A DNA stretch of 47,669 nt from Richelia intracellularis (GTDB taxonomy: Bacteria > Cyanobacteriota > Cyanobacteriia > Cyanobacteriales > Nostocaceae), in contig CBZS010000212.1 in NCBI GenBank assembly GCA_000613065.1, forward strand, positions 1-47,669, written 5' to 3'. Shown one piece after another: positions 37,295 through 47,624 of this stretch; position 1 is the stretch's first letter, and each line of letters starts with the position of its first letter. The notes under the pieces were generated by a model, which saw only the letters and a list, made by a program, of their open reading frames with translations, was not told the DNA's origin and did no database searches. Both the position numbers and the translations under genes were made by a program.

Positions 37295-39458
37295 CAGGGT
37301 AAGCCCATCTCAAATTCTATTGACAAGCGGGTTGAGAGGTCTCATCATCATGTTGGGATAAACAAGCAGTAAGAACAGTCAGCATATAATTATTATCCAT
37401 AGCGGCTGGATTAGATTTTTGGCGATTACTACGTTTCAAAGATTGCTCTAGATTTAAAGCATTAAGAGCTATTCGCCGCAGAAGTGCTAAGTTTTGTGGA
37501 GCATGACCAGTACGGACACCACAAGCATCTTCAGAAAAAGTGACATCTAAAGCCCACATTCCGCAGGTTAGTTAGGAAAGAAGATAATATTTACGACAGG
37601 GAGCACCAAAAAACTGTAGAATCCAGCACCGCTGTTCACTGAGGTTGGAAATATGTTTCAAAGAAGCCAACGTTAATAAATGAATTGACATGAAACATTG
37701 AAACACCCAACGTAAAGTAGGAGTGGCAGTTGGTTTACCTAACTGATTTTGAATTGTTTGGGATCCTCGTTTTAGACATTGGCGTAATGCCCTGTGACCT
37801 AGGCTGTCAACTAGCAAACACAAACCCATAACCATTGCCAAAGCCGCCACTCTTTTCCTTGAATTTAGAAACACAGTGGAAGTAAAAAACAATGGGTCTT
37901 TGAGAAACCGAAAACCACGTTCTGTAGATTCTTGTGCCTTATATTCAGGTAAAACATCTTCGTTGCTAAGTTTGTCGGCATCAAGAACATTGGTGGCAAG
38001 AATAAACCTGCCAGCCTGTTCTGTGGCAATGGTAATTGCAGTTTCTTTGGGTACAATTTCGGCTTGAATATGGTAAATTAGGGTAGGTTGAGAATCCTTG
38101 CGAGGTCTACCACGTCCCCGGTGTTGGCTATATTCAATAACTTCAATATCTGCATGCAAGTTGATGAAATGGCAACTGACTCTCAAGTAATTTGGCTGCG
38201 TTGAATGGATCTTCGGCACATGCAAATTCCTGTTGACACAATTTTCGTAGTTGGGATTGTGCCTGGCTATATTTTTTGGTCAGACGTTTTTCCAGTTGTT
38301 TTTAGTCAGATTCTTTACGGGCTTCACTTTTTATCACTAGCCACCGTTGTCGCACACCACCATAATCATTACAACAGGGGCAATACGATATCCTGGGATT
38401 TTACTTGGTACAAATGCATCAATACTGTTCTTTTCTAATAGTTATTTTGCGGCAGTTAGGGTTGCAGGAACTCGATATACCCATCTTAATTAGACTATCA
38501 TCTGCAAATTGTCTTCAGTGTAAAGGGCTCCATCCGCAACAATAAAGCATCAATTTGCCATTGTTTGTGGGAATCTGCCATAAGTGTTCCAAACATGGCA
38601 GAATCGACTTCATTACCATCTGCAACTCTTAAATATAAAGGAATATCTCCATCACCACTCCACATCAAGTCAAGGATAAATTGTTTCAAATCTGGTCGGT
38701 GCTCTCTAGAATAACCATATGTAATTGTAATTAATCCTGATTGTGCTGATGCTTCATCATCAGTACCAGTTCCATAATCCCCATGTACATGAAATCAACT
38801 TTAATCCAAGTGGAAGCTGTCCATTTTCACTCCAAATCTATCTGCTGCTGATAGTGGGACTCGGATAAAAATTTCCGTTAATCCTGCATCATATAGTTTG
38901 TCTAACACTCTGCCCAAGGGTTCATCGTTCAAATGTTCTGGTTGTATTCCCTCTGCCAATAAATGTTCCGTTGCAATCCCTGAAAAGAACTTCTCAAATA
39001 AATATAGTGGTGCACTGATAAAGCCTAAGCCATTGATAATCATTGCTTTGACCACTTGGCCTGCGCTGATTATTTATTGGGCATGAGTTCCAAGCAGTTG
39101 GTTGAACAAATCAACCAAACTCATTTCATCAATAATCCCTGCCACTATGCCTAAGTGCTCGATATCTTGTACTTTGATTTGTGATTCTGAAAAACTTATA
39201 CTTCAAAAATCAACATTTTGCGATCGCACCTGCCGAATGTAGGCTAAAGTCCAATGCAACCCATTTTCCACACCCCAATGAAGACGAATCATTTGTCCTA
39301 AGTTACGAGCATCACAATTTAAACTAGTTAGATAAAACTGAACTTCACGGGTTGTTTGATTCCAAAGATGTGGTACCCGCACAACCATGACAACGCATTT
39401 AAGACCAACCCAATTGTCTTGGTTATGCAAAGTTTGCAGTTGGTAAATAGGAACAGGC
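37295..39458 (-). mobile_element. ISAs1-type element, copy 2, truncated and interrupted
   Basis: Starts with CAGGGTAAGCCCATCT at 37295. Minus-strand transposase C-terminus at 37317-37552 (DVTFSEDACGVRTGHAPQNL) and, across the IS1634 insertion, 39244-39430 (MIRLHWGVENGLHWTL). Similarity to copy 1 ends at about 39458; the 5' half is missing. It trims the RNA methyltransferase gene. Confidence 0.85.
37553..39243 (-). mobile_element. IS1634-type element, copy C, full length, 6-bp target duplication
   Basis: 1691 bp, ends CCCACATTCCGCAGG and CCTGCCGAATGTAGG, flanked by CTAAAG at 37547-37552 and 39244-39249. Transposase on the minus strand: MVKAMIINGLGFISAPLYLF (38801-39055), MKQFILDLMWSGDGDIPLYL (38498-38689), VSCHFINLHADIEVIEYSQH through VFLNSRKRVAALAMVMGLCL (37572-38225). 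Stops and frameshifts between them. Reference for the deleted copies A and B. Confidence 0.85.
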
Positions 39459-39506
39459 GTTGCTTGTAATTATTTAAATCAAGCTGTTGAGACACATTTA
39501 TTCCAA

Positions 39507-39593
39507 TTAGATAAACAAGCCAGGGTCAAGATGAAATAATTTACCTAAAGCCTTTGCTTGTACTTTACTAATTTCTCGTTTCTGAAGTCCTGA
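39507..39593 (-). pseudogene. C-terminal scrap of a HigA-type antitoxin-like HTH protein
   Basis: Minus-strand frame LQKREISKVQAKALGKLFHL then DPGLFI and stop at 39507. The SKxQAKxLxxxFHxxPxLFI ending is typical of HigA-family antitoxins. The upstream helix-turn-helix part is absent. The neighbouring 39459-39506 and 39594-39642 hold nothing recognised. Confidence 0.35.
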
Positions 39594-39642
39594 TTTAAAA
39601 AGTCGCACAGGGCATTATTCAAGACTTCAACACTCAAAGCCC

Positions 39643-40243
39643 TTAAAAGCTACTATACCGCTCTTCAGACCAAGGCTCTCCCCGATTATGGTAGCCGCGC
39701 TCCCAAAAACCGGGTTGTTCATGTTCTAAAAATTCCAGACCATTAATCCATTTCCCACTCTTCCAAGCATAGAGATGGGGAACAACCAAGCGCATGGGAC
39801 CACCATGTTCTGCTGGTAAAGGTTCGTCAAATAACTTGAAAGCAAAAAAGTTTTCTTCCCTGACAAAATCTGCTAGGGGAATATTAGTAGTGTAACCACC
39901 ATAAGAGTATTGCACTACATCAGCGGCTTGGGGATCGACAGCAATTAGCTTCATAAAATCCGTTACCTTGATCCCCGTCCACTTCACATCCAGTTTCGAC
40001 CACCGAGTTACACAATGGAAGTCAGCAGTAAATTCTTCATGGGGTAAAGCCATGAAATCATCCCAAGTGAAAGTCTTGCCAAGTGAAAGTCTTGGGTTGA
40101 GCTAAACCCCAAACCCGAAATTCCCATGTATTAATATCAACTTGGGGAGTTTCACCATAGGTTACCACAGGGAAACCTTTGGCTAAATATTGACCAGGAG
40201 GAACCCTATATTCTTCCGAAGAAGGCTTTTTAAAAAATTTCAT
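39643..40243 (-). pseudogene. Sulfite-oxidase-like molybdopterin oxidoreductase, broken by a 16-bp duplication
   Basis: Start ATG 40243 (MKFFKKPSSEEYRVPPGQYL), then VDINTWEFRVWGLAQPKTFT; the frame ends at HLG near 40058. It resumes one base out of phase as DDFMALPHEEFTADFHCVTR with the molybdenum-ligand Cys in FHCVTRW, GGYTTNIPLADF, EHGGPMRLVVPHLYAWKSGK and HNRGEPWSEERY, stop at 39643. Removing one copy of the 16-bp tandem repeat at 40063-40094 restores a 195-aa protein of the YedY/sulfite-oxidase-like family. It is otherwise intact, so the lesion is young. Confidence 0.85.
40063..40094. repeat. 16-bp tandem duplication causing the frameshift
   Basis: CCAAGTGAAAGTCTTG occurs at 40063-40078 and again at 40079-40094. 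Sixteen is not a multiple of three, so it shifts the sulfite-oxidase-like frame by one. Confidence 0.95.
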
Positions 40244-40448
40244 TTATCTATAACCAGCTAAGAGTTCCCCGACTTCTAAATCAATACCAGCCCATCATAG
40301 CTATTTATTCGGATTTAAATCGGGGGTTCTTACTATCCACGACTTATCAAAACTCATGGAGAAAAAACATAAATTAAAAGAAGTCAAGATTTATTATTGA
40401 GCATACCTGCTAAATCTGACCTCTTAAAACTGGAAACTATTGCCCAAA

Positions 40449-40622
40449 TTATTCCTCTTCTTCCTCTTCCTCATCCGTAGGATAAACGAATGTAGAACGT
40501 CCAGTCAAAATAGATTTACCCAAAGACAAAGCCTTTTGCGCTTCAAATTCAGCCTTACGTCTCCAATGAGCGCGGCGTTGATCTCGTTTTGCTTTCGATG
40601 TTTTCTTCTTTGGAACAGCCAT
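40449..40622 (-). CDS. rpmF: 50S ribosomal protein L32
   Basis: 57 aa from ATG 40622. [20 protein letters not shown] then [20 protein letters not shown] and the acidic tail DEEEEEEE. The MAVPKKKxSKxxRDxRRxxW start is diagnostic for L32. The cysteine zinc ligands found in some L32 proteins are absent, as usual in cyanobacteria. Part of the large ribosomal subunit. Intact among broken neighbours. Confidence 0.95.
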   Translation of the reverse strand: MAVPKKKTSKAKRDQRRAHWRRKAEFEAQKALSLGKSILTGRSTFVYPTDEEEEEEE

Positions 40623-40667
40623 GACAGCAGATATCGTAATTTTTTACAACCTTACTATTCTATGCTA

Positions 40668-41282
40668 TTACCGCGTTTGTGGTGGAGATGTGAGAGTAGG
40701 TAAATTTTGATCTAATTTTGATGCTGCATTTAGAGGAGCACTAGAAGTTTGAGTTGGCTGTTCTGTTTTGGGCTTGTTGTTAGTTTCAGAATTGTTAATT
40801 TTGGCTGGGGTCGTGGAAAATAATAGGGTGCGTGCGGTTCTAAAATAAGTTGCCCAACGCCGTGGTTCTGGATTATTGCGCCACTGGGGACGGCTAACTT
40901 CTAAAGCTATTATGGGAACAATTATGCCTTGGTTTTGTACGGAGACAATGATAGATACATCTGTTACTAATATATCTCTGTCAAAACTACGTTGATCTGC
41001 AGCCCTTGCCATTGCTTCCGCCCTAGGAATCAAGTTTTGGTAGCTTTCATCTGGGAGACGATCTAGAGATAGGTTAACCCTGGTGGTGTAAGCTTGTACA
41101 ACCTGGGGGGCGAGCGCTTCTACAGTAAACCACATCGGTACAGCATAACCTAGCAAAAATAAGCTTAAACCTCTCCGGATTACGTTTACAATTGATGGCA
41201 TAAAGGGAATAAGACTGTTCCCTACCCTCCTCGTTGGCAAGGGAATAGTTGTCAATGGTTGGCAAATATATTTCTTACCCAT
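40668..41282 (-). CDS. Cyanobacterial protein with N-terminal membrane anchor, unknown function
   Basis: 204 aa from ATG 41282; ATG 41201 (MPSIVNVIRRGLSLFLLGYA) is a good alternative and puts the hydrophobic segment at the N-terminus as a signal anchor. The middle (LSLDRLPDESYQNLIPRAEA, DILVTDVSIIVSVQNQGIIV) is a conserved-looking domain and WATYFRTARTLLFST follows. The last 45 residues are Pro/Thr/Asn-rich and low complexity. Not assigned to a named family. Confidence 0.65.
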   Translation of the reverse strand: MGKKYICQPLTTIPLPTRRVGNSLIPFMPSIVNVIRRGLSLFLLGYAVPMWFTVEALAPQVVQAYTTRVNLSLDRLPDESYQNLIPRAEAMARAADQRSFDRDILVTDVSIIVSVQNQGIIVPIIALEVSRPQWRNNPEPRRWATYFRTARTLLFSTTPAKINNSETNNKPKTEQPTQTSSAPLNAASKLDQNLPTLTSPPQTR

Positions 41283-41597
41283 TACCTGTTTACTCCTAAA
41301 TAAAATTGGTAAATTGAAATTTAATGGAAGTATTTTATATGAGGATTAAGGTAATAAAACGCACAGAGTATCTAGAATTAAACTATAATCACCCAGACTA
41401 TAAAACAACTAGATTAGCCTTGTTTTGATTGCAAAGCCAACTATGTGGCACTACGCGCAAATAAAAAGTCAAAAATAAGAAGTAAAAAGATTGTTAGCCA
41501 TAGGTTTGAGCTTTCAAAGATATCCTCACCTAATTAAATAGTGCTATAAATCTCACTTCAGCAAACCTTCAGCAAACCTTCATTTAAGAACCGCGCC
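41283..41597. other. Intergenic region between divergent genes
   Basis: 315 bp, AT-rich. CAGCAAACCTT is repeated in tandem just before the caspase-like gene (41560-41581). No gene seen. Confidence 0.4.
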
Positions 41598-43466
41598 ATG
41601 GCAAATAACTGGGCGATCGCTATTGGCATTAATCAATACCAGTTTTTTCAGCCCCTAGGTTGCGCCCAAGCAGATGCTGACGCGCTCAGGGATTATTTAG
41701 TCACCGAAGGTGGTTTTCTGCCTCAACAATGTTTGTTGATGACGGATACTTCAGCTCCATTTGGAGACAGATCCACCTATCCCACTAAGGATAATATTCT
41801 GCGATTAGTCGAAGATTTAGCGGCAGCTTGTTGGCAGCCCCAAGATAAACTTTGGTTTTTTTTCAGTGGTTACGGAGTCAATTACAATGGGCGAGATTAT
41901 ATAATGCCCATTGCTGGAGACTGCGATCACATTGAAGAAACGGGGATTGATGTACGCAGCTTATTACAAGTAATCCAAATTACTGATGTTAATGCTCTGG
42001 TTCTATTTGATTTCAACCGAGCTTTTGCTAGTCAAGGTAATAGTTATGTGGGGCAAGAAACCATAGAACTAGCCCAAGAACTTAAAATTTCTACTATCCT
42101 TTCTTGCCAGCCAGAGCAATTTTCCCACGAAAGTCGGGAACTAGGTCATGGTTTTTTTACTGCTGCTCTCTTAGAGGCTTTGCGTTCTGGCAATGGTCAA
42201 AATGTTACTGATTTGGAAAGCTACCTCAGTGTTCGCACACCAGAGCTGTGTCATCATTATTGGCGACCAACACAAAATCCTGTAACGATTATTGCTCCTG
42301 GGAATCCAGCTGTTGATGGCATCTCTACAATCATGGGGATAACTCAGTTAAGAACTAATCCTAATCAGGCTCTGTCCACAGATATTTCCGAAGAGATATT
42401 ATCTACAGGGAGGGCTGCACCTAGATTGCAAGAAAATTACTTTAAAAATTATACAAATTGGCAATCTAATTCAGGTAATAATATTGAAGAACCTGCTGTT
42501 TCTCCCGTATCACCACCACCCTTACCCCAACTTCCTGAAGTTATACAGCCTCCCAATCCCATCACTGCTATTCAAACTGCACCAGAACCTACCCCGGCAA
42601 CTGAGCCAGAAGAAAAAACCCCAATGACCAAACAACTATTGCTGTGGGGAGCAAGCACAATGCTGTTGTTTGGCTTGATGGTAGTAGTTATACTCCGTAA
42701 TCAAGCTGGTTTCCAAACCAATCTTGAGGACACCCAAGAAGATAATTCTGCGGATGTAAGCTTTAATCAACGACGGGCTGATGTGAAAACCTTACCTAAA
42801 CTTCGGGGTACGAGCCCTTCAGCCTTTCCTGTCAATACGCCTACACCCCAACCACCTCCTACTTCCTCAGCCAAACAGCAAAACCAAGCTTTGTTGGACT
42901 TGGCAAAAATGTCCTTGAAAAAAACTCAAGCCACTGATTTGAGTAAGGCGATTGCCACTGCTCGGCAGATTAAGCCAGGGGAACCTTTATATGACAAAGC
43001 TCAGGGTAATATTCAGATTTGGATCCAGATGATTTTTGACTTAGCAGAGGGTCGTGCTAAACAGGGAAAATATAGTACTGCGATCGCTGCTGCTCAATTA
43101 CTTACTAAGGATGGACCTTTGTATCCTAAAGCCCAGGCTGCGATTAAAAGATGGCAATTTGAAGCCAAACAATATTTTACTAACAAAACCCTACTGGATG
43201 CCGCTAAACTTTTAATTAGAAGCGGACAAGCATCTACGTACAATCGAGCCATTGCAGTGGCAAAGAAAGTATCTGCTGGAGAACCTGGTTACGACCAAGC
43301 CCAAAAATACATTACCCAGTGGAGCGAAAAAATCCTAGCGATCGCTCAAAGAAGAGCCAGTCGGGGTCAACTAAAAAATGGTATCCAAACAGCTACTTTA
43401 GTACCAGAGGATACTCCGGTTTACAATAAAGCCCAAGCTGCAATAAAAAAATGGCAGAAAAAATAA
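41598..43466 (+). CDS. Orthocaspase-like protein (C14 fold) with substituted catalytic dyad
   Basis: 622 aa. N-terminal p20-like domain: NWAIAIGINQYQFFQPLGCA, KDNILRLVEDLAAAC, KLWFFFSGYGVNYNGRDYIM, NALVLFDFNRAFAS. In active enzymes the pattern is FSGHG and D-x-C; here Tyr92 replaces His and Asn140 replaces Cys, a YN-type inactive orthocaspase. A Pro-rich linker (310-340) leads to one membrane helix (LLLWGASTMLLFGLMVVVIL, about 349-368), then about 200 residues with three or four repeats of the type LAKMSLKKTQATDLSKAIAT / KAQAAIKRWQ. Likely a membrane-tethered scaffold or pseudo-protease. ATG 41598 overlaps NcoI-like CCATGG; a HIP1 site follows. Confidence 0.88.
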   Translation: MANNWAIAIGINQYQFFQPLGCAQADADALRDYLVTEGGFLPQQCLLMTDTSAPFGDRSTYPTKDNILRLVEDLAAACWQPQDKLWFFFSGYGVNYNGRDYIMPIAGDCDHIEETGIDVRSLLQVIQITDVNALVLFDFNRAFASQGNSYVGQETIELAQELKISTILSCQPEQFSHESRELGHGFFTAALLEALRSGNGQNVTDLESYLSVRTPELCHHYWRPTQNPVTIIAPGNPAVDGISTIMGITQLRTNPNQALSTDISEEILSTGRAAPRLQENYFKNYTNWQSNSGNNIEEPAVSPVSPPPLPQLPEVIQPPNPITAIQTAPEPTPATEPEEKTPMTKQLLLWGASTMLLFGLMVVVILRNQAGFQTNLEDTQEDNSADVSFNQRRADVKTLPKLRGTSPSAFPVNTPTPQPPPTSSAKQQNQALLDLAKMSLKKTQATDLSKAIATARQIKPGEPLYDKAQGNIQIWIQMIFDLAEGRAKQGKYSTAIAAAQLLTKDGPLYPKAQAAIKRWQFEAKQYFTNKTLLDAAKLLIRSGQASTYNRAIAVAKKVSAGEPGYDQAQKYITQWSEKILAIAQRRASRGQLKNGIQTATLVPEDTPVYNKAQAAIKKWQKK

Positions 43467-43643
43467 CTAATAGGGAATGAGAAATAGTTTTGATCCTATT
43501 GTTAATAATTTTTGTATCTAAGGCTCTTCTTAACTGAGATGATTTCTGAATATAATTTCACCAATGACAAGAGCACAAGCCTTGTAGCTCCTACAGTAAA
43601 TTCGTAATTGCCTGGTAATTTTAATTCTTGAGATTCCCTTATA

Positions 43644-43669
43644 TCCCCGATTTGTCAAAAAGTCGGGGA
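43644..43669. terminator. Hairpin between convergent genes
   Basis: TCCCCGA (43644) pairs with TCGGGGA (43663) and the stem extends by TT/AA inside. It lies between the stops of the orthocaspase and the nitrogenase-associated gene, so it may terminate both. T runs are poor. A similar CCCCGACTT motif occurs at 40265, so it may be a dispersed repeat. Confidence 0.4.
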
Positions 43670-43685
43670 ACTATATACGTTGAAT

Positions 43686-44066
43686 CTAACAATACTGGGT
43701 TACATCTTCTCCACACTCATCTGCAAGATAGCAAAGGGCGCGAAAACGTAAACCTACAAACTCCTCATACAGGGGATTGAGTTTACACATCGGAGGAATG
43801 TGAAACAAAGTTTTACCAAATAATTGAATATCACGTTCAAAAGGGCATTGTGCAGGAATAAATTGACACAATCGTCGTGCTTGTTGTCGATCTTTTACTT
43901 GAATATGTTCTAACCAATATCGCAATGGTTTCAGTATTTTATCTATAAATCCAGGGCACTTTTGAGAGTGAAGCGAGTTGGCTGCGGCTTTACTAGATTT
44001 TGTTTGATGTGTCCGTACCCAACCAGCAAAGAATATCCTTGATTTGGTATTGCGTAATACCTTCAT
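43686..44066 (-). CDS. Mo-dependent nitrogenase C-terminal-type protein (PF06967)
   Basis: 126 aa. The C-terminal 80 residues are highly characteristic: WLEHIQVKDRQQARRLCQFI then PAQCPFERDIQLFGKTLFHI, PPMCKLNPLYEEFVGLRFRA and LCYLADECGEDVTQYC with several conserved Cys. This small domain protein is almost confined to cyanobacteria and is often named after its link to Mo-nitrogenase; no biochemical role is proven. The N-terminal 40 residues are basic and variable. Confidence 0.85.
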   Translation of the reverse strand: MKVLRNTKSRIFFAGWVRTHQTKSSKAAANSLHSQKCPGFIDKILKPLRYWLEHIQVKDRQQARRLCQFIPAQCPFERDIQLFGKTLFHIPPMCKLNPLYEEFVGLRFRALCYLADECGEDVTQYC

Positions 44067-44706
44067 GCCTTACTCCTCTATTTCAATGAGGGTATTCATC
44101 TATCCGATGAACATCTACAACACGGCAATTACCTTGCCCGGAAGATTCTATTTCTGACAGAGCTCAAATTTCTTTGTTCTCAGTAGCTACTTGGGGTCAG
44201 AATTTTTTGGTTACTATGTCAGAATAACTGCATTCTTGCCGAAACTGGAACGGTAGTATCACCATCTTGTTTATATCTTTAAAAATTTAAAACTTTCTTC
44301 AAGACATCTATCTCAAGACATATATTCTCTTAATATGTTGCAACACTTTTGTAAAAATTTTATACAATTTTTCTGAAGTAGCTGTAAATACTGGTTAATG
44401 CAAGAGGAGAAGAGCTAACGATTTTGTTAATGTAATTTGCTGCAAACCATTGAATTAACCAAATTTGACACACGGACACACAGAATAGTGGTACTGATTG
44501 GGGAAACAATTCAGGTAAAATTTTTGAGTCATGGGGAGCAAATCATGCCCAGGAGAAGGCGCAACCAAATAAAGCCATAGTTAGCAGTATGATTGATGGC
44601 ACTGTAAGAATACGAAAAAGTGGATAGTTTAGTGCTAAAACCATCCACCTGAGAATTTATCTATGTAGAGAAAGGCTATTATTGCGCTGTTTCTCTTTCC
44701 ATTAAT
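44067..44706. other. 640-bp intergenic region
   Basis: No coding frame longer than a few dozen codons and no RNA gene recognised. It is AT-rich and lies between two minus-strand genes, so it should hold the terminator of rnj and the promoter of the nitrogenase-associated gene. Confidence 0.4.
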
Positions 44707-46502
44707 TTATGAAGCTACTTGTGCTGCAGTTCGAGTACGTCTTCTTCTACCATCAGTAACTTTAGCCGCGGGAGTCTCTGGAATTTGCATTAATAATGTC
44801 ACAGTTGGTTGACATTGTAGCTCTCGCTTGAGAAAACGCATCAATTCCCGTTCTAGAATTCCTTCTAATCCACCCCAGTCAACTTCAGGACGCCCATTAT
44901 CACTACCACTAGCAAATTCTGACCAACGGAAACTGAGGGTTTCTTCAATACGCTGCTGTACTAACTTTTGCAGTAGCGATAGCTCAATACAAGTTACCAC
45001 ACCCCGCAGGTGAATTTCTGGTTTTGCTAACAATTTACCATTCCAGTCAATTGCTGCGGCAACAGTGACAATACCCTCGTTCGCCATACTTTGTCTTTCC
45101 TGGAGAACTTTGGCACTCACCATACCGGAACTAGATGTGTCTACCAATTCAATACCGGAAGGTACTTTCCCTGCAACTTTAATAGACTCTTCGGTGAGTT
45201 CTACCACATCACCATTATTTATAATCACCATATTTTCGGCAGGTATACCCATGCTTTGAGCTGTTTGAGAATGCTTGATTAACATCCGATGCTCACCATG
45301 AACAGGTAGGAAAAATTTAGGCTTTGTCAAGGCAATCATCAACTTTTGGTCTTCCTGACAACCGTGCCCGGAAACATGTACCCCTTGGTTCCGTCCATAA
45401 ATTACTTTGCCCCTTGCATCATCAATTTATCAATAGTATTGACGACAGCAATAGTATTTCCTGGAATCGGGTTAGCAGAGAATACCACCGTATCCCCTTC
45501 CCTAATTTTAATATGGGGATGTTCTTTCCTCGCAATCCGAGACAGTGCTGCCATATGTTCTCCCTGGGAGCCAGTGGTTAAAATTAACACGTCCTCGTCT
45601 GGTAAATTCCGCACCATATGCAGGGGTTTAAGTAGGTTGTCATCACACTTGACATAGCCAAGGTTGCGGGCATGGGCAATCAAGTTCAACATGGAACGCC
45701 CCACCACGGAAACAGTCCGATTATATTTTTGCGCCAGTTGCAAAATCATATTGATACGATGCACGCTGGAAGCAAAGGTGGTGACAAATAACCGTCCCTC
45801 AGCTTGACGAAAAACTCGCTCCAAGTTGGGATATACGGAACGTTCAGAAGGAGTAAACCCAGGAACTTCTGAGTTGGTGGAGTCACTCATAAGACAGAGT
45901 ACGCCTTTCTCTCCATGTTCCGCTAATCTTTGTAAGTCAAAATGCTCCCCATCTACAGGGGTATGGTCAAATTTGAAATCCCCTGTGTGGATAACTACCC
46001 CTAATGGGCTAAAAATCGCCACACTAAAACTGTCAGCCATGGAGTGAGTGTTCCGCATATACTCAATCACAAAGGACTTACCAATACGGACTATGTCCCT
46101 AGGCATGACTGTATTTATTTTAGTGAGCTCGCGTACTCCAGCTTCCTCAAGTTTCCCTTCTAGCATTGCCATGGCTAATCTGGGGCCATAAATCACAGGA
46201 ATATCAAATTGCTTCAGATGAAATGCTATGCCCCCAATATGATCTTCATGACCATGGGTAACAATCATTCCTTTTATTTTATGGCGATTTTCCCGGAGAT
46301 AAGTTGCATCAGGCAGAACGATATTTACACCATGCATTCCATCAGTAGGAAAAGCTAATCCTGCATCTAACAGCAGAATTTCATCGTCATACTCGAAAAC
46401 ACAGGTGTTTTTACCAATTTCATGTAAGCCGCCTAAGGGAACTATTTTTAGTGCAGGTTTAGTTTCTTTTTTTGGTGCAGGTTTAGTTTCTTGTTTAGCC
46501 AT
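44707..46502 (-). CDS. rnj: Ribonuclease J, interrupted by a one-base frameshift
   Basis: About 598 aa if read through. N-terminal metallo-beta-lactamase domain: LKIVPLGGLHEIGKNTCVFE, zinc motif MIVTHGHEDHIGGIAFH, VVIHTGDFKFDHTP, LCLMSDSTNSEVPGFTPSER; then VIYGRNQGVHVSGHGCQEDQ in another phase and LTKPKFFLPVHGEHRML through the C-terminal domain. The frame stops at TAA 45402 because one G is missing after GCAAAG; the rest is intact. The site A-AAG followed by TAA could allow -1 slippage. RNase J is a 5'-3' exo/endonuclease central to cyanobacterial RNA decay, so the gene is expected to be needed; a sequencing error is possible. dapA lies upstream on the same strand, 237 bp away. Confidence 0.85.
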
Positions 46503-46739
46503 TTTCTCCTGGGTTTGTTCTTGATAGTAGTTAATAAGTTTGCAAATTAGTAATCAAAAAAGACGAGCAATTAGATAAAGCAAGTCTAAAAACAGCCGAT
46601 TTATAACCAGATGTTTAATTGAGTAATGTAATTAAATTTACAGTCACCAAGTCATATTCAGATATGTTAGTAGAAACACCAATGATTAATTAGCAATTGG
46701 ATACAAGCACTCAAACTTTTGACATGCAAATAATTAGGT

Positions 46740-47624
46740 CTAAATTAGACTTAGCTCTTTCAAAACATTCTCTAACTCTTTGCTAATTGCTGATGATATC
46801 TCCCATAGTGGTGGGCGAGGAGAGCCTACTTTCCAGCCTTGAATTTCTAATGCTTTTTTCACTGGAATTGGGCTAGTAGTAGCAAACAATACTTTAAATA
46901 AAGGAAAAAATCGTAAGTGAATTTGACTAGCAAGGTTCGTGTCACCCTCACTAAAAGCCTTGATCATCTGTTGTAACTCTTTTCCTACCAAATGGGAAGC
47001 TACACTGACTACTCCCTTGGCTCCAATGGCAAGCATGGGAAGGGTTAAGGAATCATCACCAGAGTAAATTTGAAATTCTGGGGGTGCCAAACGGCGAATT
47101 GCACTTACTTGGTCTAAATTCCCACTTGCTTCTTTGATGGCAACAATGTTATCTATTTTTGCTAACTGAACAACAGTGTCCGAATTAAGGTTTTGCCCAG
47201 TCCGACCAGGGACATTGTACAGCAATAATGGTAATTCTGGAGAGGCTTGGGCGATGGCTTGAAAGTGTTGATATAGCCCTTCCTGCGGGGGCTTATTGTA
47301 GTAGGGAACTACCTGCAAAGCACCATGCACCCCCATTTTAGCTGCCTTTTCCGTTGCTGCGATCGCTTCCTTGGTGGAGTTAGAACCACATCCTGCGATG
47401 ACTTTTCCTTTACCTGCAATCGCTTCCAGGGCAACCTGAAACAGATAATACTCTTCTTCCCAGGTTAGAGTGGGTGATTCGCCTGTAGTACCGCAAATCA
47501 CTAGCGTATCTGTACCATTATCAACTAAATGTGCTGCTAAATTGCCGGCAACATCATAGTCAACACTACCGTCTGATTTAAACGGCGTAATCATTGCGGT
47601 TAGTACTCTACCAAAATCTACCAC
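46740..47624 (-). CDS. dapA: 4-hydroxy-tetrahydrodipicolinate synthase
   Basis: 294 aa, TIM-barrel lyase that condenses pyruvate with aspartate semialdehyde, the first step towards diaminopimelate and lysine. Seen: [36 protein letters not shown], the catalytic Tyr in [13 protein letters not shown], the Schiff-base Lys in [14 protein letters not shown] and [20 protein letters not shown]. Start ATG 47624. dapA next to rnj is a common cyanobacterial arrangement. Intact. Confidence 0.96.
   Translation of the reverse strand: MVDFGRVLTAMITPFKSDGSVDYDVAGNLAAHLVDNGTDTLVICGTTGESPTLTWEEEYYLFQVALEAIAGKGKVIAGCGSNSTKEAIAATEKAAKMGVHGALQVVPYYNKPPQEGLYQHFQAIAQASPELPLLLYNVPGRTGQNLNSDTVVQLAKIDNIVAIKEASGNLDQVSAIRRLAPPEFQIYSGDDSLTLPMLAIGAKGVVSVASHLVGKELQQMIKAFSEGDTNLASQIHLRFFPLFKVLFATTSPIPVKKALEIQGWKVGSPRPPLWEISSAISKELENVLKELSLI

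Noticed and set aside
44828-46047. Several plus-strand frames opposite rnj
   Set aside because: They are antisense shadows of the RNase J coding sequence, which explains the openness.
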